Below are positions 1 to 11,900 of a DNA stretch of 64,000 bases, piece after piece. The stretch comes from Tetramitus jugosus (lineage: Eukaryota > Heterolobosea > Eutetramitea > Acrasida > Vahlkampfiidae). The notes below the pieces were generated by a model, which ran no database searches, was not told the DNA's origin, and saw nothing but the letters and a program-made list of their open reading frames with translations. The stretch's first letter is position 1; the number at the start of each line of letters is the position of its first letter. A program made the translations under genes and the position numbers. The stretch lies in NCBI GenBank assembly GCA_937625935.1, contig OW569374.1, positions 1-64,000 of the forward strand, read 5' to 3'.

Positions 1-888
1 CCAACCCCAAACCAAACCCAAACCCAAACCCAAACCCTAACCCAAACCCAAACCCTAACCCAAAACCCAAACCCAAACCCCAAACCCAAACCCAAACCCA
101 AACCCAAACCCAAACCCAAACCCAAACCCTAACCCAAACCCAAACCCAAACCCAAACCCAAACCCAAACCCAAACCCAAACCCAAACCCAAACCCAAACC
201 CAAACCCAAACCCAAACCCAAACCCAAACCCAAACCCAAACCCAAACCCAAACCCAAACCCAAACCCAAACCCAAACCCAAACCCAAACCCAAACCCAAA
301 CCCAAACCCAAACCCAAACCCAAACCCAAACCCAAACCCAAACCCAAACCCAAACCCAAACCCAAACCCAAACCCAAACCCAAACCCAAACCCAAACCCA
401 AACCCAAACCCAAACCCAAACCCAAACCCAAACCCAAACCCAAACCCAAACCCAAACCCAAACCCAAACCCAAACCCAAACCCAAACCCAAACCCAAACC
501 CAAACCCAAACCCAAACCCAAACCCAAACCCAAACCCAAACCCAAACCCAAACCCAAACCCAAACCCAAACCCAAACCCAAACCCAAACCCAAACCCAAA
601 CCCAAACCCAAACCCAAACCCAAACCCAAACCCAAACCCAAACCCAAACCCAAACCCAAACCCAAACCCAAACCCAAACCCAAACCCAAACCCAAACCCA
701 AACCCAAACCCAAACCCAAACCCAAACCCAAACCCAAACCCAAACCCAAACCCAAACCCAAACCCAAACCCAAACCCAAACCCAAACCCAAACCCAAACC
801 CAAACCCAAACCCAAACCCAAACCCAAACCCAAACCCAAACCCAAACCCAAACCCAAACCCAAACCCAAACCCAAACCCAAACCCAAA
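1..888. repeat. Telomere, (CCCAAA)n / G-strand TTTGGG
   Basis: A hexamer array starts the window, so the left edge is a chromosome end with the C-rich strand shown 5' to 3'. The outer 130 bases mix CCCAAA with CCCTAA units (G-strand TTAGGG) and length variants such as CCCCAAA and CCAAA. From about 133 to 888 the array is a perfect run of CCCAAA, roughly 126 units, and it then breaks into a T-rich sequence. An apparent Gly-Leu open frame across it is only the translation of the repeat and is not a gene. Confidence 0.95.
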
Positions 889-3165
889 ATTTTTTTCTAC
901 CTAAAAACTCAAAAAGTTTACCAACACATTTCTCTGTCTATTTTTCGCCCAGTTTTCAAAAATTAACCTTCTTTATCTATGTTTAATCAGTGTGTTGGTT
1001 TATTTGGATCAGTGCATCAGAGATTCAGTTTTATGTTCTTTCGTAAATCAAAATATTTTCGGGAGTTGCACCCTCCATCGTTTTATTATGTTTTTTGATT
1101 CTTTACAATAGAATAAGTAGATAACATGTTGTTCTACAGTGTTACGCTTTTTTATCCTTCTTAACTATTTTTTTTTGCGCTGAATATCTCCCAAGCACAA
1201 CTTCGAAATATCAGTGAGTTGAGAATGACTTCTATTACAATTCTAATGGTTATATACTTTGCCTCTCGGTTAAATAATACTTCTGTGCTGACTTGAACTC
1301 ATTACAGTTATTTTTTATTCCTGGGTGCTGTGCACTCAATATCGTCATCTGATAAAAACCATCCCAAACACTTTACTATGAACAATATAATATTATCCAT
1401 GTACTATTTTCTTGAAAAAATGTCTTTTCTTCCTTTTTGCATCACCTGACTTGAATTAATACCCGACATGCTTGTTTGAAAAAGAATGAGCTCAAAAAAA
1501 TCATTGTTATTTTGTCTTCCATTGGTCTCTTCTCGAAAAATGCTTCTGAGCCTCACTATTCGTTAGAAAAAAAATCGACTTCCTCATTTTGTGTATTTTT
1601 ACAATGATGACTAAATAGGATTCACTTATCTTGGTATTTAGAGCTCTTTTCTATGTTTGATCAGTCGTCTATCATCCACTCTTATAAAGATAATTACAGT
1701 TGAAAATTACCAATTGTGAACGAGTTTGCTGAATAATCGGAACATAATTTTCAAAAATTAATGAAATTTTTGTAATCTACGTCCTTATATTGACTTAGAA
1801 CAGCCTCATTCACAGTCAGTGACAAATTTTGATGTATCTGGTATGCATGTCCTCTACTCTATATCTCCGATAGGAAAGCATGAAGTCAAAAAAAAGAGTC
1901 GGACAAAAAGAATCAGTATATATGTGAAAGAGTAAGAGAGAAATCTAATACAGTTGTTAGATCTGAAATATCATATAAATCAACTGATCTGTTAACTCGT
2001 AGTTCTGAAACACGATTCTACTGAGCAAATGGTTTTTTTTTGACCAAAGGCCAAAAAAAAAAGCTTTTTTTTACATGAAGCAGTTTTTATACTCGAAAAA
2101 ATGACTTGTTTTTATGATTGAGACAAGAGGGTATGTCGTTACGTGCTCAAACCAACCTACATCTTCCGCATTTTTTGTGCTCTTTCTAACAACACCAGCA
2201 GCATGGCTTGAAACCGCCTGGAAGTCTGGTTTGGGTCGTAGTATAATTACCACCCAAACCCAAACCCAAACCCAAAGAAACGTGATGTTTTTGTTACAAC
2301 ATATACTGGCGTCAAGTCGTGAGTTTCAATGTGTGTTGTTAGTACTGTGTTGGAGTGATGGCAGTCCACATATCAAAAAGGATACCATCAGCAGTTCGGA
2401 ATAACTAACTTGGCGCAACAGTTCACTGTTAAATACTTGAAAAAGTAGGTCGATACTAAGCTGAATCAACACCAAAAGGGTGAGCCCGTGAGTCATTTTA
2501 TTTCAAAATCAATTGATTTAACGTATCTTTTTTGTCCTTGAGTTTTTGTGGTTTGCAGAAAAAGAGCGGCGCCAACATTACTTTTTTGCAAAAAAATTTC
2601 CATTTGGCGTCAAAAAGGTGAATGATCTCGAGAATCGAATCCTCGTCCTTCTTGACATTCAACGCCTTGTTTTCAAAAAAGGTTGAAAAAATCGGACTGT
2701 TTTCTTGCTACCTTCTGTAGGCTTTGATGTTCTCTTGTTTCGCAAGCTGCTAAGCTTCGTAGAAACTACTCGCTGGTGGTCAGAAGTTTCTGAGTGATCA
2801 ATGTATGAACTCGAGAAAGGATAATAACCCATTGGGAGATCGCTCAGTTTCTATGGTGAGAGGGCTTCCAAAATTGATAAAAAATGTTTGAGTATAGTAT
2901 CACTTTGTGTTCCCGTCAACATATCAATTCGAATATTCAAAAATGAATTACCACCCTTCGCTTTTGGAGATGTTGAATCTATTGAGACGAATGAAGAACA
3001 TAAATGGTGTGGTTTTTTGTTTCCACTGAGAAAATGTTACCCAAATCCTTTCGCTCATTAAAACGTGATCGATCAAGCTCGCTTCTCTCTTTCTTCAATA
3101 ATTCACTTCAATTGAATTGCGTTTCATCTGAACCAAATGGACCAAGATTCCCCAGCTCTCTTAGT
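889..3165. other. Subtelomeric spacer without a recognisable gene
   Basis: About 2.3 kb of AT-rich sequence with many A and T homopolymer runs. The open frames here are short, overlap on opposite strands and show no domain-like composition. It holds one interstitial telomeric repeat. I see no RNA gene, no long repeat and no gene in it. Confidence 0.7.
2253..2276. repeat. Interstitial telomeric repeat, four CCCAAA units
   Basis: Four perfect CCCAAA units lie 1.36 kb inside the telomere boundary, in the same orientation as the terminal array. A single inverted unit, TTTGGG, sits just upstream at about 2230. Such short internal tracts usually mark a former chromosome end, a healed break or a telomere-templated insertion. 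Confidence 0.85.
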
Positions 3166-4207
3166 TCAAAGGCTTGATACAAGGTTTACAGTGATTAGCC
3201 CGAATTGCGTATGATGAACAAGTCGATTGATATTGAGGATTGGCGCATGTCTAACTGAATGAATTTCATGGAGATTACAGTCAATAGTTTCAATATAGAG
3301 TATTGTAGTAGCAGTACTGCTGGACAGAAAATTTGTCAGATACTTGACTTTATAAGTATACTGAATATCCGCTAGATATGGACACTCGAAGTAGGAATTG
3401 AGAGGTTGTGTCTCGCTACTAGAGCCTCTTCTTTTTGGAGGTGGCGTCGCAACAATCTCTTCTACGGGATGAAACGCTAATTCACAAATCAATGATGGAA
3501 TTTGTGGCATTCTTTCCAAAAAAATCTTGAACTACTAAGTGAAGGACGTGTGTCCTACAAATGCATAAGTCTTGTTACTGTCTTATCTTCTCTCCATGAA
3601 TTTCCAAACAAAGCCCCTGAGGGAGCGTCCGGATATTATATTCACCTTTGACCCCTCCCTGCCTGTTTTGAATAAATTTGAATAAATTTCTCAGACCCCC
3701 TCCCTACTCCCTAGGGGCCGTAAGATAATATCTGGACGCTCCCATTCCTCTCTTGATTCTTGCAGAGCATCTTCTGAGAGTAAGGTGGGTAATTGATGAT
3801 TCTTGTTAGGCGTGCTGACGTTCTTGAGACTTCCATTTTTTATTTTTGTTCGGATACCAGAGAAGAATTTTTTGTCTAGTTGTTTGACAGTCGGACAGTA
3901 AGTAAAGCAACATAAAAACAATAAGAAGAGTCTAAGAACTTTTTTGTGATATTGTTTGAAAAGTTTTTTGATGTCTTATTGTTGTCTTGTCTTGTTGTTT
4001 GACTAGTGATTGAATGTCTCTGGAGAGTGAACTAGAGTGTTTTGTTAGAGTGATTAAACTATCAAAAGGATGTGAATTGAAAGTGTAGCACTCTCTGCAA
4101 GGAATGAAAAATTGAATCAACGAGTTTTGCACCAGTAACTCTATTGCATTCTGTGGAATCTGAAATCGAGTATTGTCATGATCACGTTGCGAATCAAAGG
4201 TGTCCAT
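3166..4207 (-). pseudogene. Possible broken or spliced subtelomeric gene, unknown family
   Basis: Three minus-strand open segments line up 5' to 3': 4207-3932 (91 codons from ATG, begins MDTFDSQRDH), 3921-3691 and 3519-3166. The last two share a frame but are separated by stops; the first is in another frame. Upstream of the last segment there is a possible acceptor (cacttag). The segments could therefore be exons, or pieces of a decayed gene. A MITE-like inverted repeat lies in the middle and supplies the end of the second segment, so disruption by insertion is plausible. I do not recognise the family. Confidence 0.3.
3621..3743. mobile_element. MITE-like element with about 19-bp terminal inverted repeats
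   Basis: The 19 bases at 3621-3639 (starting GGGAGCGTCCGGATA) are the reverse complement of 3725-3743 (ending GGACGCTCCC) with one mismatch. The 123-bp unit between the outer ends has C-rich and AT-rich inner parts and no coding capacity. That is the form of a short non-autonomous DNA transposon. I could not identify a convincing target-site duplication in the flanks, so an RNA hairpin or another palindrome is possible. Confidence 0.5.
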
Positions 4208-4885
4208 CGGCTTTTAAGTGTTGGTTAAAGGGATTAATCGAAACGTAAAACGCAAATTCCTGATTAAGAAAAGAACCCATCTTTGCGTCTATTCAAATTG
4301 TTGAAACAATATCGTTTACAGTTTATGATCCTTCACTGGCTCACTCAAGAAACTTTAGTCTCACTCATACGCGTATCCAACAACTCGAACAGAGTATTCA
4401 ACCAGCACCAGTTTCCCAAGTGCTACTAATTCAAACACGAGACTCTCCTCATATGTTGCTTTTTTGTGCTAAATATGTACCTAAAGGCCAGAGGGCCATC
4501 CAGACTCTACTATTGTCTTGACCAACAATTGTATTAGTAGACTGTTGTTAACTGTAGACTCTTTGTGGTACTGGGGAGGTATGGTGATAAAGGTATTTGA
4601 TGGAGATTCAGTTTGGGACGCGGTATGTATTGCAACCAACCCCGTTCGTTCTGTAGTAAGCTTCTCTGAAGACAGTACCTTGCTGAAGACAGCTACTAAA
4701 TACTACTGCAAGTTGTGTGGGAAAATGAACTTTCGATGTGTTCCAATAATATTCATTCAACGAAGTTTTTCCCATAGTATCTCGAAAGAATCTGTTTAAT
4801 TCTATTTGTGACATTCAAGACATTACTTGATATGAAATAAATAACAATTACGAAAAAACCACCATAAACCAACAAACCAACAACA
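4208..4885. other. Intergenic, no supported gene
   Basis: The stretch contains short overlapping open frames on both strands (for example around 4518-4814), none with recognisable composition. Its right end is the promoter and A-rich leader of the gene that starts at 4886. Confidence 0.6.
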
Positions 4886-5311
4886 ATGCAACGACTGTAT
4901 AGAACAACTAGTCTCGCCAAGAAAAATTTGCAAGTTACAAGAGGATACGTCACCCAGTATCAGGATAACACTAGATCTCTCGATGGAAAGAATGCAAGTT
5001 ACAATCAAAACCCTTGCACCAAAGAAGGTATCATTGAAGCCGCTGATACTTCATTGCCATATCGCTACGTTCTGTCCTTTGACAAGGGAAAATTTCCATT
5101 GACCTCTGCATTATTCACTAGTCCTTGGGAGGAACAGCAGAAGAATATGATCAACTTGGAAAAATACGCTGGAAAGACTGTAGAAGTGTTTGGACATTTT
5201 CCAGACGCAGAGGGCTCGAGTGGAAACAGTTTCATATGTGGTGCTGCCATCAAACCCGTTTCTCATGTTGAATATACGGTGAGAGTTACTGGAGGTAGTA
5301 TCTTTCTCTAA
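4886..5311 (+). CDS. Small hypothetical protein, possibly mitochondrial
   Basis: A 141-residue protein with no recognised domain. The first about 25 residues (MQRLYRTTSLAKKNLQVTRG) are rich in Arg, Lys, Ser and Thr with no acidic residue, the usual look of a mitochondrial presequence. The rest is a soluble, mixed sequence with one segment resembling a small beta-domain (TVEVFGHFPDAEGSSG) and ends in alternating hydrophobic residues. The start follows an A/C-rich leader (caacaATG) like that of other genes here. A run resembling a polyadenylation signal (aataataaaaag) follows the stop. The location is inferred from composition only. Confidence 0.65.
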   Translation: MQRLYRTTSLAKKNLQVTRGYVTQYQDNTRSLDGKNASYNQNPCTKEGIIEAADTSLPYRYVLSFDKGKFPLTSALFTSPWEEQQKNMINLEKYAGKTVEVFGHFPDAEGSSGNSFICGAAIKPVSHVEYTVRVTGGSIFL

Positions 5312-6162
5312 AGTTGCTCACCAATAATAAAAAGTTTTACTCCAATTCAAATTGACATGTTGTGCTTATCAGAGATATACCCTTGATTTGCTTTTTACAG
5401 CCATTGGATCTATTTCTCTGTAGAAGAGGCCAGAGAGCAAATCGTGACGTTATCTCAGATAATTGATTCCGAAATTGTTATCTGGAGCAAGAAATTATCA
5501 TTCGAATGCACCCATGGAGTACCTGAGTTTCTTTAGCGAGACTATCGAGTGCACTCGAATTGACACGATGATGGACATGCATGCATCCCAACCTAGTGGT
5601 AGGTCTTTACTATCTCTCTAGCACAGGTGATCACATGCATGGTTTGAGTACTCAGTACGAAACTTTTTTCACAACAATCGGTATTTCTCTTCTGCTCTAT
5701 TTACGAGTTACAAGTACCGAAGTGAGTTGAGGATCTTCAGTTGAGTAGGTACTTCTGGAAGTGAAGGAAGAAAGATGGAGAAGCAAAGCTGCTATTAAAT
5801 TGATGTTAATTCAAATGTAGTTGTTTCTGGCTCGTTGAAGGTTCAAAAACTGAAGAACAAAAATTGGAGGCAGGGCACAGCCAATTTGAAAAATGTTTGC
5901 ATCAACCTGTTGAAAATTTCAACTTGTTCGTCGAGTGAAAATGGAGCCAGTGCATACATATAAATATATGGCCAGGTGATACCTTACTAAAATCTCTTTT
6001 TAGTAATGAAATTGTGTGCAAAATTTCTCAAGCACCTACATGACACAGGGAAGAATATATAGTGCTTCTTTAGGCCTACAAGTCGATCATCATACCAGCA
6101 ATGAACAACGACTTGTTCTCTGAACTGCATGATTTCTTCTTGGAACTTAGAGTAAAAAGAAT
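5312..6162. other. Intergenic spacer
   Basis: About 850 bases between the stop of the small protein gene and the 3' end of the convergent RGS-START gene. I see no open frame, RNA gene or repeat of note. Confidence 0.6.
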
Positions 6163-7473
6163 TCAATTTTCAATCAATCCATGGTCAAGAAGTATCTGCT
6201 TGGTAGATTCAGCCCACTTGTCATCCAGATTCTGATCCATACATAGTGCAGGATTCGTTTTCGATTCCTCAAGTAACTTTCCAAACATCTTTGCACAAAC
6301 TGTAGCTCTCCTCAATATGATTGGCTTCAACAATTTGTGTGCGATTCCTTTTAAATTGAACATTCCATAAAGTGTATACAGCACAGAGTTATCATCAATA
6401 CTTTGGAATCTGATGCAATAATAGTTGATAATGGGATCACTTCCTTTGACATTAGCATGTGGAAGTAGAGTTTTTCCTATCATCATCAATACTCTGTTTT
6501 GGGGATTATATGACACACTCGTAACAACTGTCATATGCTTTGGATAGTATGAAAGAGGCCACGAAAGTTTCACGTGCTGTATATAAACTGAGCATGATCT
6601 TTTCTCCCTCATTTCCACTTCTGGAAAAAGAGTAGATAATTCTTCGTGTGTGTAATGTCTCACTAATTCCATTCCAGCCACATTGGAATCATATAATTGG
6701 AAATTTTTGGCTACTAATATGATCTTGGCTATATCAACAATGTTCCAGTCATAAGTGGTTTGAAACTTTGTCATAATAGTGTTCTTGAATGCTGAAACAT
6801 TGGGAAATAGTTGAGTATTTAACTTGAGTAGATTATATCTAGTTCTCGATTTGATATCTGATGATCCAATCATCTTCCAGTTGAAAGAGTCGGTTTGTAG
6901 CAAATCAAATAGCATGAAATCTGTGTCTCGTACCACAGGTCTCATAAAATCATCGTCAGTAAGACTGGATGTATCCAAATGAAACAATGGTTTCAATATG
7001 GCTATTGATTTCATCAAGTTGGGATTTTTCCTCAATAGAGACTCAAAGGATGCACTTCTAACGAACCTTGGTAACGCATCTATTTTCAAAGAGGTCAATA
7101 CATTGACAATAGCGGGTGCAAATAATGCGTTGAAATCCGTTTCCTTGGACAATTGGTTCATTTGGGTATCAATGTGCCTAAATGAACTACTGGACAAATT
7201 TACTTGCTTACTTGCTGTTGTAGCTATGTAGGTATTGAACAATCTCTTTGCAACATCCAACTTCTCCATAGGGTCAATAAGGTTTAGGAACCGTTCATGA
7301 TCCTTGATAAATTCCAGTGAATCTGAATTTACCTCCTTCTTCAAATGTTTCAAGAAAGCATCAACTACTTTCTCTTCTTTCAGCACACAATCGAAATCAA
7401 TAACATAGTTTGTGAGATCCATTTGTTTGTTTTTTGTGTGTTGGGATAGCCTTCGAACGTGTTGCACTTTCAA
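6163..7473 (-). CDS. RGS domain protein with C-terminal START-like domain
   Basis: A 436-residue protein. Residues about 18-150 show the RGS pattern: a helical bundle with an F..FL..E.NSDSLEF-like segment, a YI.....VNLSS segment and a closing LPRFVRS motif. RGS domains speed GTP hydrolysis by heterotrimeric G-alpha subunits. Residues about 270-420 look like a START/SRPBCC lipid-binding fold, with alternating strands (HMTVVTSVSYNPQNR, YYCIRFQSIDDNSVLY) and a long C-terminal helix (LLKPIILRRATVCAKMFGKL). The combination would place G-protein regulation at a lipid surface. Met18 (MDLTNYVI) is an alternative start. The gene is divergent from the next one with only 45 bases between starts, so a shared promoter is likely. 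RGS is the firmer assignment; START is less certain. Confidence 0.75.
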   Translation of the reverse strand: MKVQHVRRLSQHTKNKQMDLTNYVIDFDCVLKEEKVVDAFLKHLKKEVNSDSLEFIKDHERFLNLIDPMEKLDVAKRLFNTYIATTASKQVNLSSSSFRHIDTQMNQLSKETDFNALFAPAIVNVLTSLKIDALPRFVRSASFESLLRKNPNLMKSIAILKPLFHLDTSSLTDDDFMRPVVRDTDFMLFDLLQTDSFNWKMIGSSDIKSRTRYNLLKLNTQLFPNVSAFKNTIMTKFQTTYDWNIVDIAKIILVAKNFQLYDSNVAGMELVRHYTHEELSTLFPEVEMREKRSCSVYIQHVKLSWPLSYYPKHMTVVTSVSYNPQNRVLMMIGKTLLPHANVKGSDPIINYYCIRFQSIDDNSVLYTLYGMFNLKGIAHKLLKPIILRRATVCAKMFGKLLEESKTNPALCMDQNLDDKWAESTKQILLDHGLIEN

Positions 7474-7518
7474 AAAACGGGGGATAAAAAATAATTCCGA
7501 TCAGCCTTTTAAGGCAGA

Positions 7519-8493
7519 ATGAACTTGGAGAACATCCTTCACTTCACAAAAATGAGTTCAGGCCAAAATACAAGCAAACAAAGAGAAACAATCCAAAAAA
7601 TGGAAGACTGTTTGGTACATGCCATTTTGTTGTACATTCACACAAACGAACACTTTCGCTACAGAGGCATTAACAGAAGATGTTTGAAGCATTTTGACAA
7701 CACACCAAAAGGACTGGATGAGTTTATTGGTCGTGGATCTGTCTTTTGTGGAAGCGAAGATGAAATATTTTCGTTGCAAGAACCACACACCGCGCATGTC
7801 CATTCCATTCGACTTCGAAAAACAACCAATGGAAGCTATGAAACACGAAAAGAACTTTTTGAGTCAGGCCTCTGCATGTACATCAAGTATCACAAAATAT
7901 TAAGAGTCATATATATAGACGATGATTTATTCTTGAATAAGCTTTCATTCGAGTCATTGTGCCCCAAACTAGAGTATCGGGTGTGTATCAGAAATGATCA
8001 GTTTGCTATTTTGAACATGGAATTAGTTAGAAAAGAGATTTTCATGCCAGAAGCCTATCAATCACACCACATCTCTGAATGGTTGATATTGGATCCATTT
8101 GAGAGACAATTCCACTCCAGTCATGCTATGAATTTTGAGGACCACATTCTCACAAACAACAACATTGATTGGTTGATGGATCTTCCAATCGACGTTGAAT
8201 ACAAGAGAAAGATTGTGACAGAAGTGATTTTCCACTGGAAAATGTATCATTATTGGAGAAAAGGGCTCCTAGGAGGCAACATTGGTTTAAAATGTCTTGT
8301 ATGTGTGTTTGAGCACATGATCAAGAATCACCCGTCAGATTTGCTTGGCGAGAATGAATGGGACATATTGATTCGTAATTGCAGTCACTTGTTGTTTATG
8401 GTGCAACAGAGAATGGAAAAAGACCCAAAGTACTCCATGCCAACCTCGATGTTGAAGGACAGAGACCAGGCAAAAAATCTTGAATCAAACTAG
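7519..8493 (+). CDS. Hypothetical protein, 324 residues
   Basis: An intact open frame with the codon use and Asn/Ser/Thr-rich style of its neighbours. The family is not recognised. An early segment (about 25-60) has a helix followed by a VNRRW-like stretch (RYRGINRRCLKHF) that faintly resembles a degenerate F-box, but I would not name it so. The rest is charged and aromatic-rich with no membrane segment. Translation could start at Met1 or Met12 (MSSGQNTSK). The start lies 45 bases from that of the divergent RGS-START gene, so the two are probably controlled by one bidirectional promoter. Confidence 0.6.
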   Translation: MNLENILHFTKMSSGQNTSKQRETIQKMEDCLVHAILLYIHTNEHFRYRGINRRCLKHFDNTPKGLDEFIGRGSVFCGSEDEIFSLQEPHTAHVHSIRLRKTTNGSYETRKELFESGLCMYIKYHKILRVIYIDDDLFLNKLSFESLCPKLEYRVCIRNDQFAILNMELVRKEIFMPEAYQSHHISEWLILDPFERQFHSSHAMNFEDHILTNNNIDWLMDLPIDVEYKRKIVTEVIFHWKMYHYWRKGLLGGNIGLKCLVCVFEHMIKNHPSDLLGENEWDILIRNCSHLLFMVQQRMEKDPKYSMPTSMLKDRDQAKNLESN

Positions 8494-8959
8494 TAACCCT
8501 TGTCAAAGAGAGCCACTCGATGACTCGAAGCGATAGATGCTTGGGTGATGCAAAAAATCTGAGTCGCTCAAGCAACGACAACTAACGAGAAAGTCATTGG
8601 AGTGTCCTCCTCAACTGAATAAATGATAGATGTGACAATCAGACAGCATCAAACATATTCCAACAAGCAAAGAACCTACGATACTGTAAAACCACCATGC
8701 TTCATTTCTTCCATTGCTCTGATCAGTTTTTGTTTCATAATGTCACTGGAATTATATTAGTCATATCTTCGTTGATCTGACTGTTGCATTTCCGTTTCTA
8801 ATTTGTTCTTCTTTTTGGCTCATTTCTTGATTGCAACTTCTGTGTCCCCAAGTGTTACTTTTTCTTTATCTGATTCAAGGAGCAAAATGATTACAAACTT
8901 AGAAATAGGTCGTTGAGAGTAAGACATAAAGGAACAAAATTTCGTTTTCCCAAGTTAAC
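8494..8959. other. Intergenic between convergent genes
   Basis: This stretch lies between two convergent 3' ends. It contains only short spurious frames and T-rich tracts. Confidence 0.6.
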
Positions 8960-11900
8960 TTAAAAGTTTTCGCTCCTCCTCTTTATTTTGTCCAATTCTG
9001 TTGTTATTTCTTCAAACGACGGACGCTTGGTTTTATCTGCACTCCAACACCGTGTCGCAATGGAATAAAAATCTTGCACAATGGAAGGAATGTCGGACGA
9101 AGGTATGTTCGTTGTGTTACTCTTTGAGAAGAAGTTCAAAAGTGCTTGAGAGTCATTTGATGGTATAGGAGGTCTCAATCCTCTCACAATATCCAATCCA
9201 AGCGTAAATACTGATGAGTATGAAATCTGGCAATAGGGAGCATCCAAGATAAAAATTTCATGCATAATAATTCCAAAACTGTAAGTGTCACACGTTTCAT
9301 CATGTTCTCGATGTGTCAAAAGTTCTGGAGCACAGTACTCAATTGTTCCGTAGGATTTCCCCATCGTGAAAGAAGTATCAGTGCTTTTACTCAAACCAAA
9401 GTCACATATTCTGACATGATAATTCTCACCCAATAAAATATTCTGTGGCTTCAAGTCTCTGTGAACAATTCGAGGACTTCTTCCATGCAAATAAGCCATT
9501 GTATCTGCAATCTGACATAAGATATTCATCTTCTGATCAAAAGGTTTGAGTTTGCCATTGCTTGAATGAAGAACTGTGTCCAAACTCCCATTCACAGCGA
9601 ATTCCGTTATCAAAAACTTGTCTCCATTATCATTAGAAGAATATCCATACAAGTAGAGAATATTTGGATGACGCAAACTCTGAAGAATTGAAACTTCTTT
9701 GACAAAAGATTCATCATCCGATACTTTCATCTTTTTCACAGCCACGGCGTTACTTTTCCACTCTCCTTTGAATACAACACCGAATGCTCCTTCCGAGATA
9801 CGACTGATCAATTTAATATCTCTCATATCAATGAAAAAATCTCCTCTTTCAAATGAAGTAACTTCATAATCGCTCATCTCCTCCAATAAACATGCACGCA
9901 ATTCTGATTTCATTCTCGCATCTCTTCTTCTTCTTCTGATCAGTACTCCAATCACGATAATGGAAACAACAAGAGACACACCCAAAAGAACTCCGAAGAT
10001 CACTAATATCCATAGAAGTTTCAGACTAGAGCCACATGTGTCACCATGATATCCATATGCACAAAAACACTTATTAGGATTTCGACAGATTCCATGTGAT
10101 GAACAAACTTTTGTGTCTACACTTGAGTATCCATGGCAAATTGGATAGGAACAATTCAGTCCGGTGAATCCTTCATTACATTCACACTTATTGAAATCAA
10201 CACACTCACCATTTCCAGAGCAGACTCTTTCATCCTCGCGTTCTATATCAAAGCAGTTGAAAAGATCACACTCTTTACCAAAATACCCTTGCTCACATAG
10301 AACTCCAAGGAATCCCATTGTGTTTCTACCAATGAAAAAGCTAGTTAAAGTTTGTTCAGAATCAACATTGTTCATGTTGACCCACGTGGAATAGTTACTC
10401 TGCATATTCCAATAACCTAACTTTCCACCATTGGTCAAAGCAAGCATATCAAAATCGTTCACTATAAATTGAGATACGGTCTCTTCGTTTAACAACCCAT
10501 TCATACTCACTCGGACAGGTACATCGTCAACAGAGAAAGGTGCACCAAAATCTGTCAAACCCCAAGAATAAATATGACCATCTCTTGTTAAAATCGTTGT
10601 GTGAAATTCTCCTGCTGTAATAAATGTAATATTTTTGTCTTTCAATGTTCCACCCATGCTCACAGCATCAGGAACTGATACAAATCTTAGGGTGTCATTC
10701 CCAAGCATACCACACCTGTTGAAGCCCCAAGAAAAGAGTGTCCCATCACTCGTCAATGCGACTGTGTGAACATCACCTGCTGCAATTTGTACTACTCTCT
10801 TTCTCTTCAAATCTCCCTTCATGACAACTGAAACAGGCTCCTTACGATTTATCGCCAAGCCATCTCCCAATCTACCCCCAACATTTAATCCCCAAGCGTA
10901 CATCATGGTATCATTTGCCAGAGCGACAACATGAAACCTTCCTGCAGAAGCTGTTGTAATTGTCTTACCGCTCAACACACCATCCATGAAAACAGCCACA
11001 GGTTGATGTCTCTCTTGATATGAACCATCACCAATCTGTCCGTAAATATTCGATCCCCATGAATACAGCATTCCATCCTCAGACCTTGCTAATACAAAGA
11101 AGGCTAAACAACCTAACGTGACTTGTGAAATGATCTTATCATTCAAAATCCCACTTTTGTCAACCATCACGGGAAAATTTTTTGAATTCCTCGTGCCGTC
11201 TCCAACTTGGCCTGCACTATTTGATCCCCAAGAATACATATTTCCATCTTTCGTCAAAGCAAAATATTGTTCCGAAATTGGTCTTGCTACGATACTTGTA
11301 ATTGTCTTCCCATTCAATGCACCGTTCATGCCAATCGCAATTGGTTGATGCCGATTCACTTTCGTACCGTCTCCTAGTTGTCCATCTTCATTCTTTCCCA
11401 TTGAATAACTCTTTCCTTTACTTGTCAGTATCATGGTATGAGTTTCTCCCGCCACAATTTGAGTAATTGAATCATTTAATTCAATATTAATGTTTAGAAG
11501 AGTGGGATAGCAGTGATCTCTGCTTGTGTGCCGACCAAGTTGGCCTTCCTGGGCATTGCCCCAACCATACAAGAGACCATCACTCGTCAGGGCTAGAGTG
11601 TGATATCCTCCAGCTGCAATTTGTACTACAGTTTTTTCAGATAACTCACCACTCATTTTAACTGCAACTGGTGCCATTTCATCTTGATAAGAACCGTTAC
11701 CCAACTGGCCAAATCTATTCGAGCCCCAGCTATAAATCTTTGAATTATTCGTTAGCAAGACTGTGTGCGAATATCCAACAGCAATCTGAGTAACAATATT
11801 ACCCTGTAAACGGCTCATATCGACAGCAACAGGAATCAGTGAGCCCTTTTTTTGGCCATTACCACCAACTACACTTTCATCTCCCCAATAATATACTGTG

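Noticed and set aside
129-887. 252-residue Gly-Leu open frame
   Set aside because: It is the translation of the telomere repeat, without a real gene context.
2114-2404. 96-residue open frame over the interstitial repeat
   Set aside because: Overlaps an opposite-strand frame, has low protein-like content, and partly translates the telomeric units (QTQTQ).
2560-2620. GGCGCC and TTTGGCGTC motifs resembling E2F sites in the subtelomere
   Set aside because: No gene start nearby; isolated and partly mismatched.
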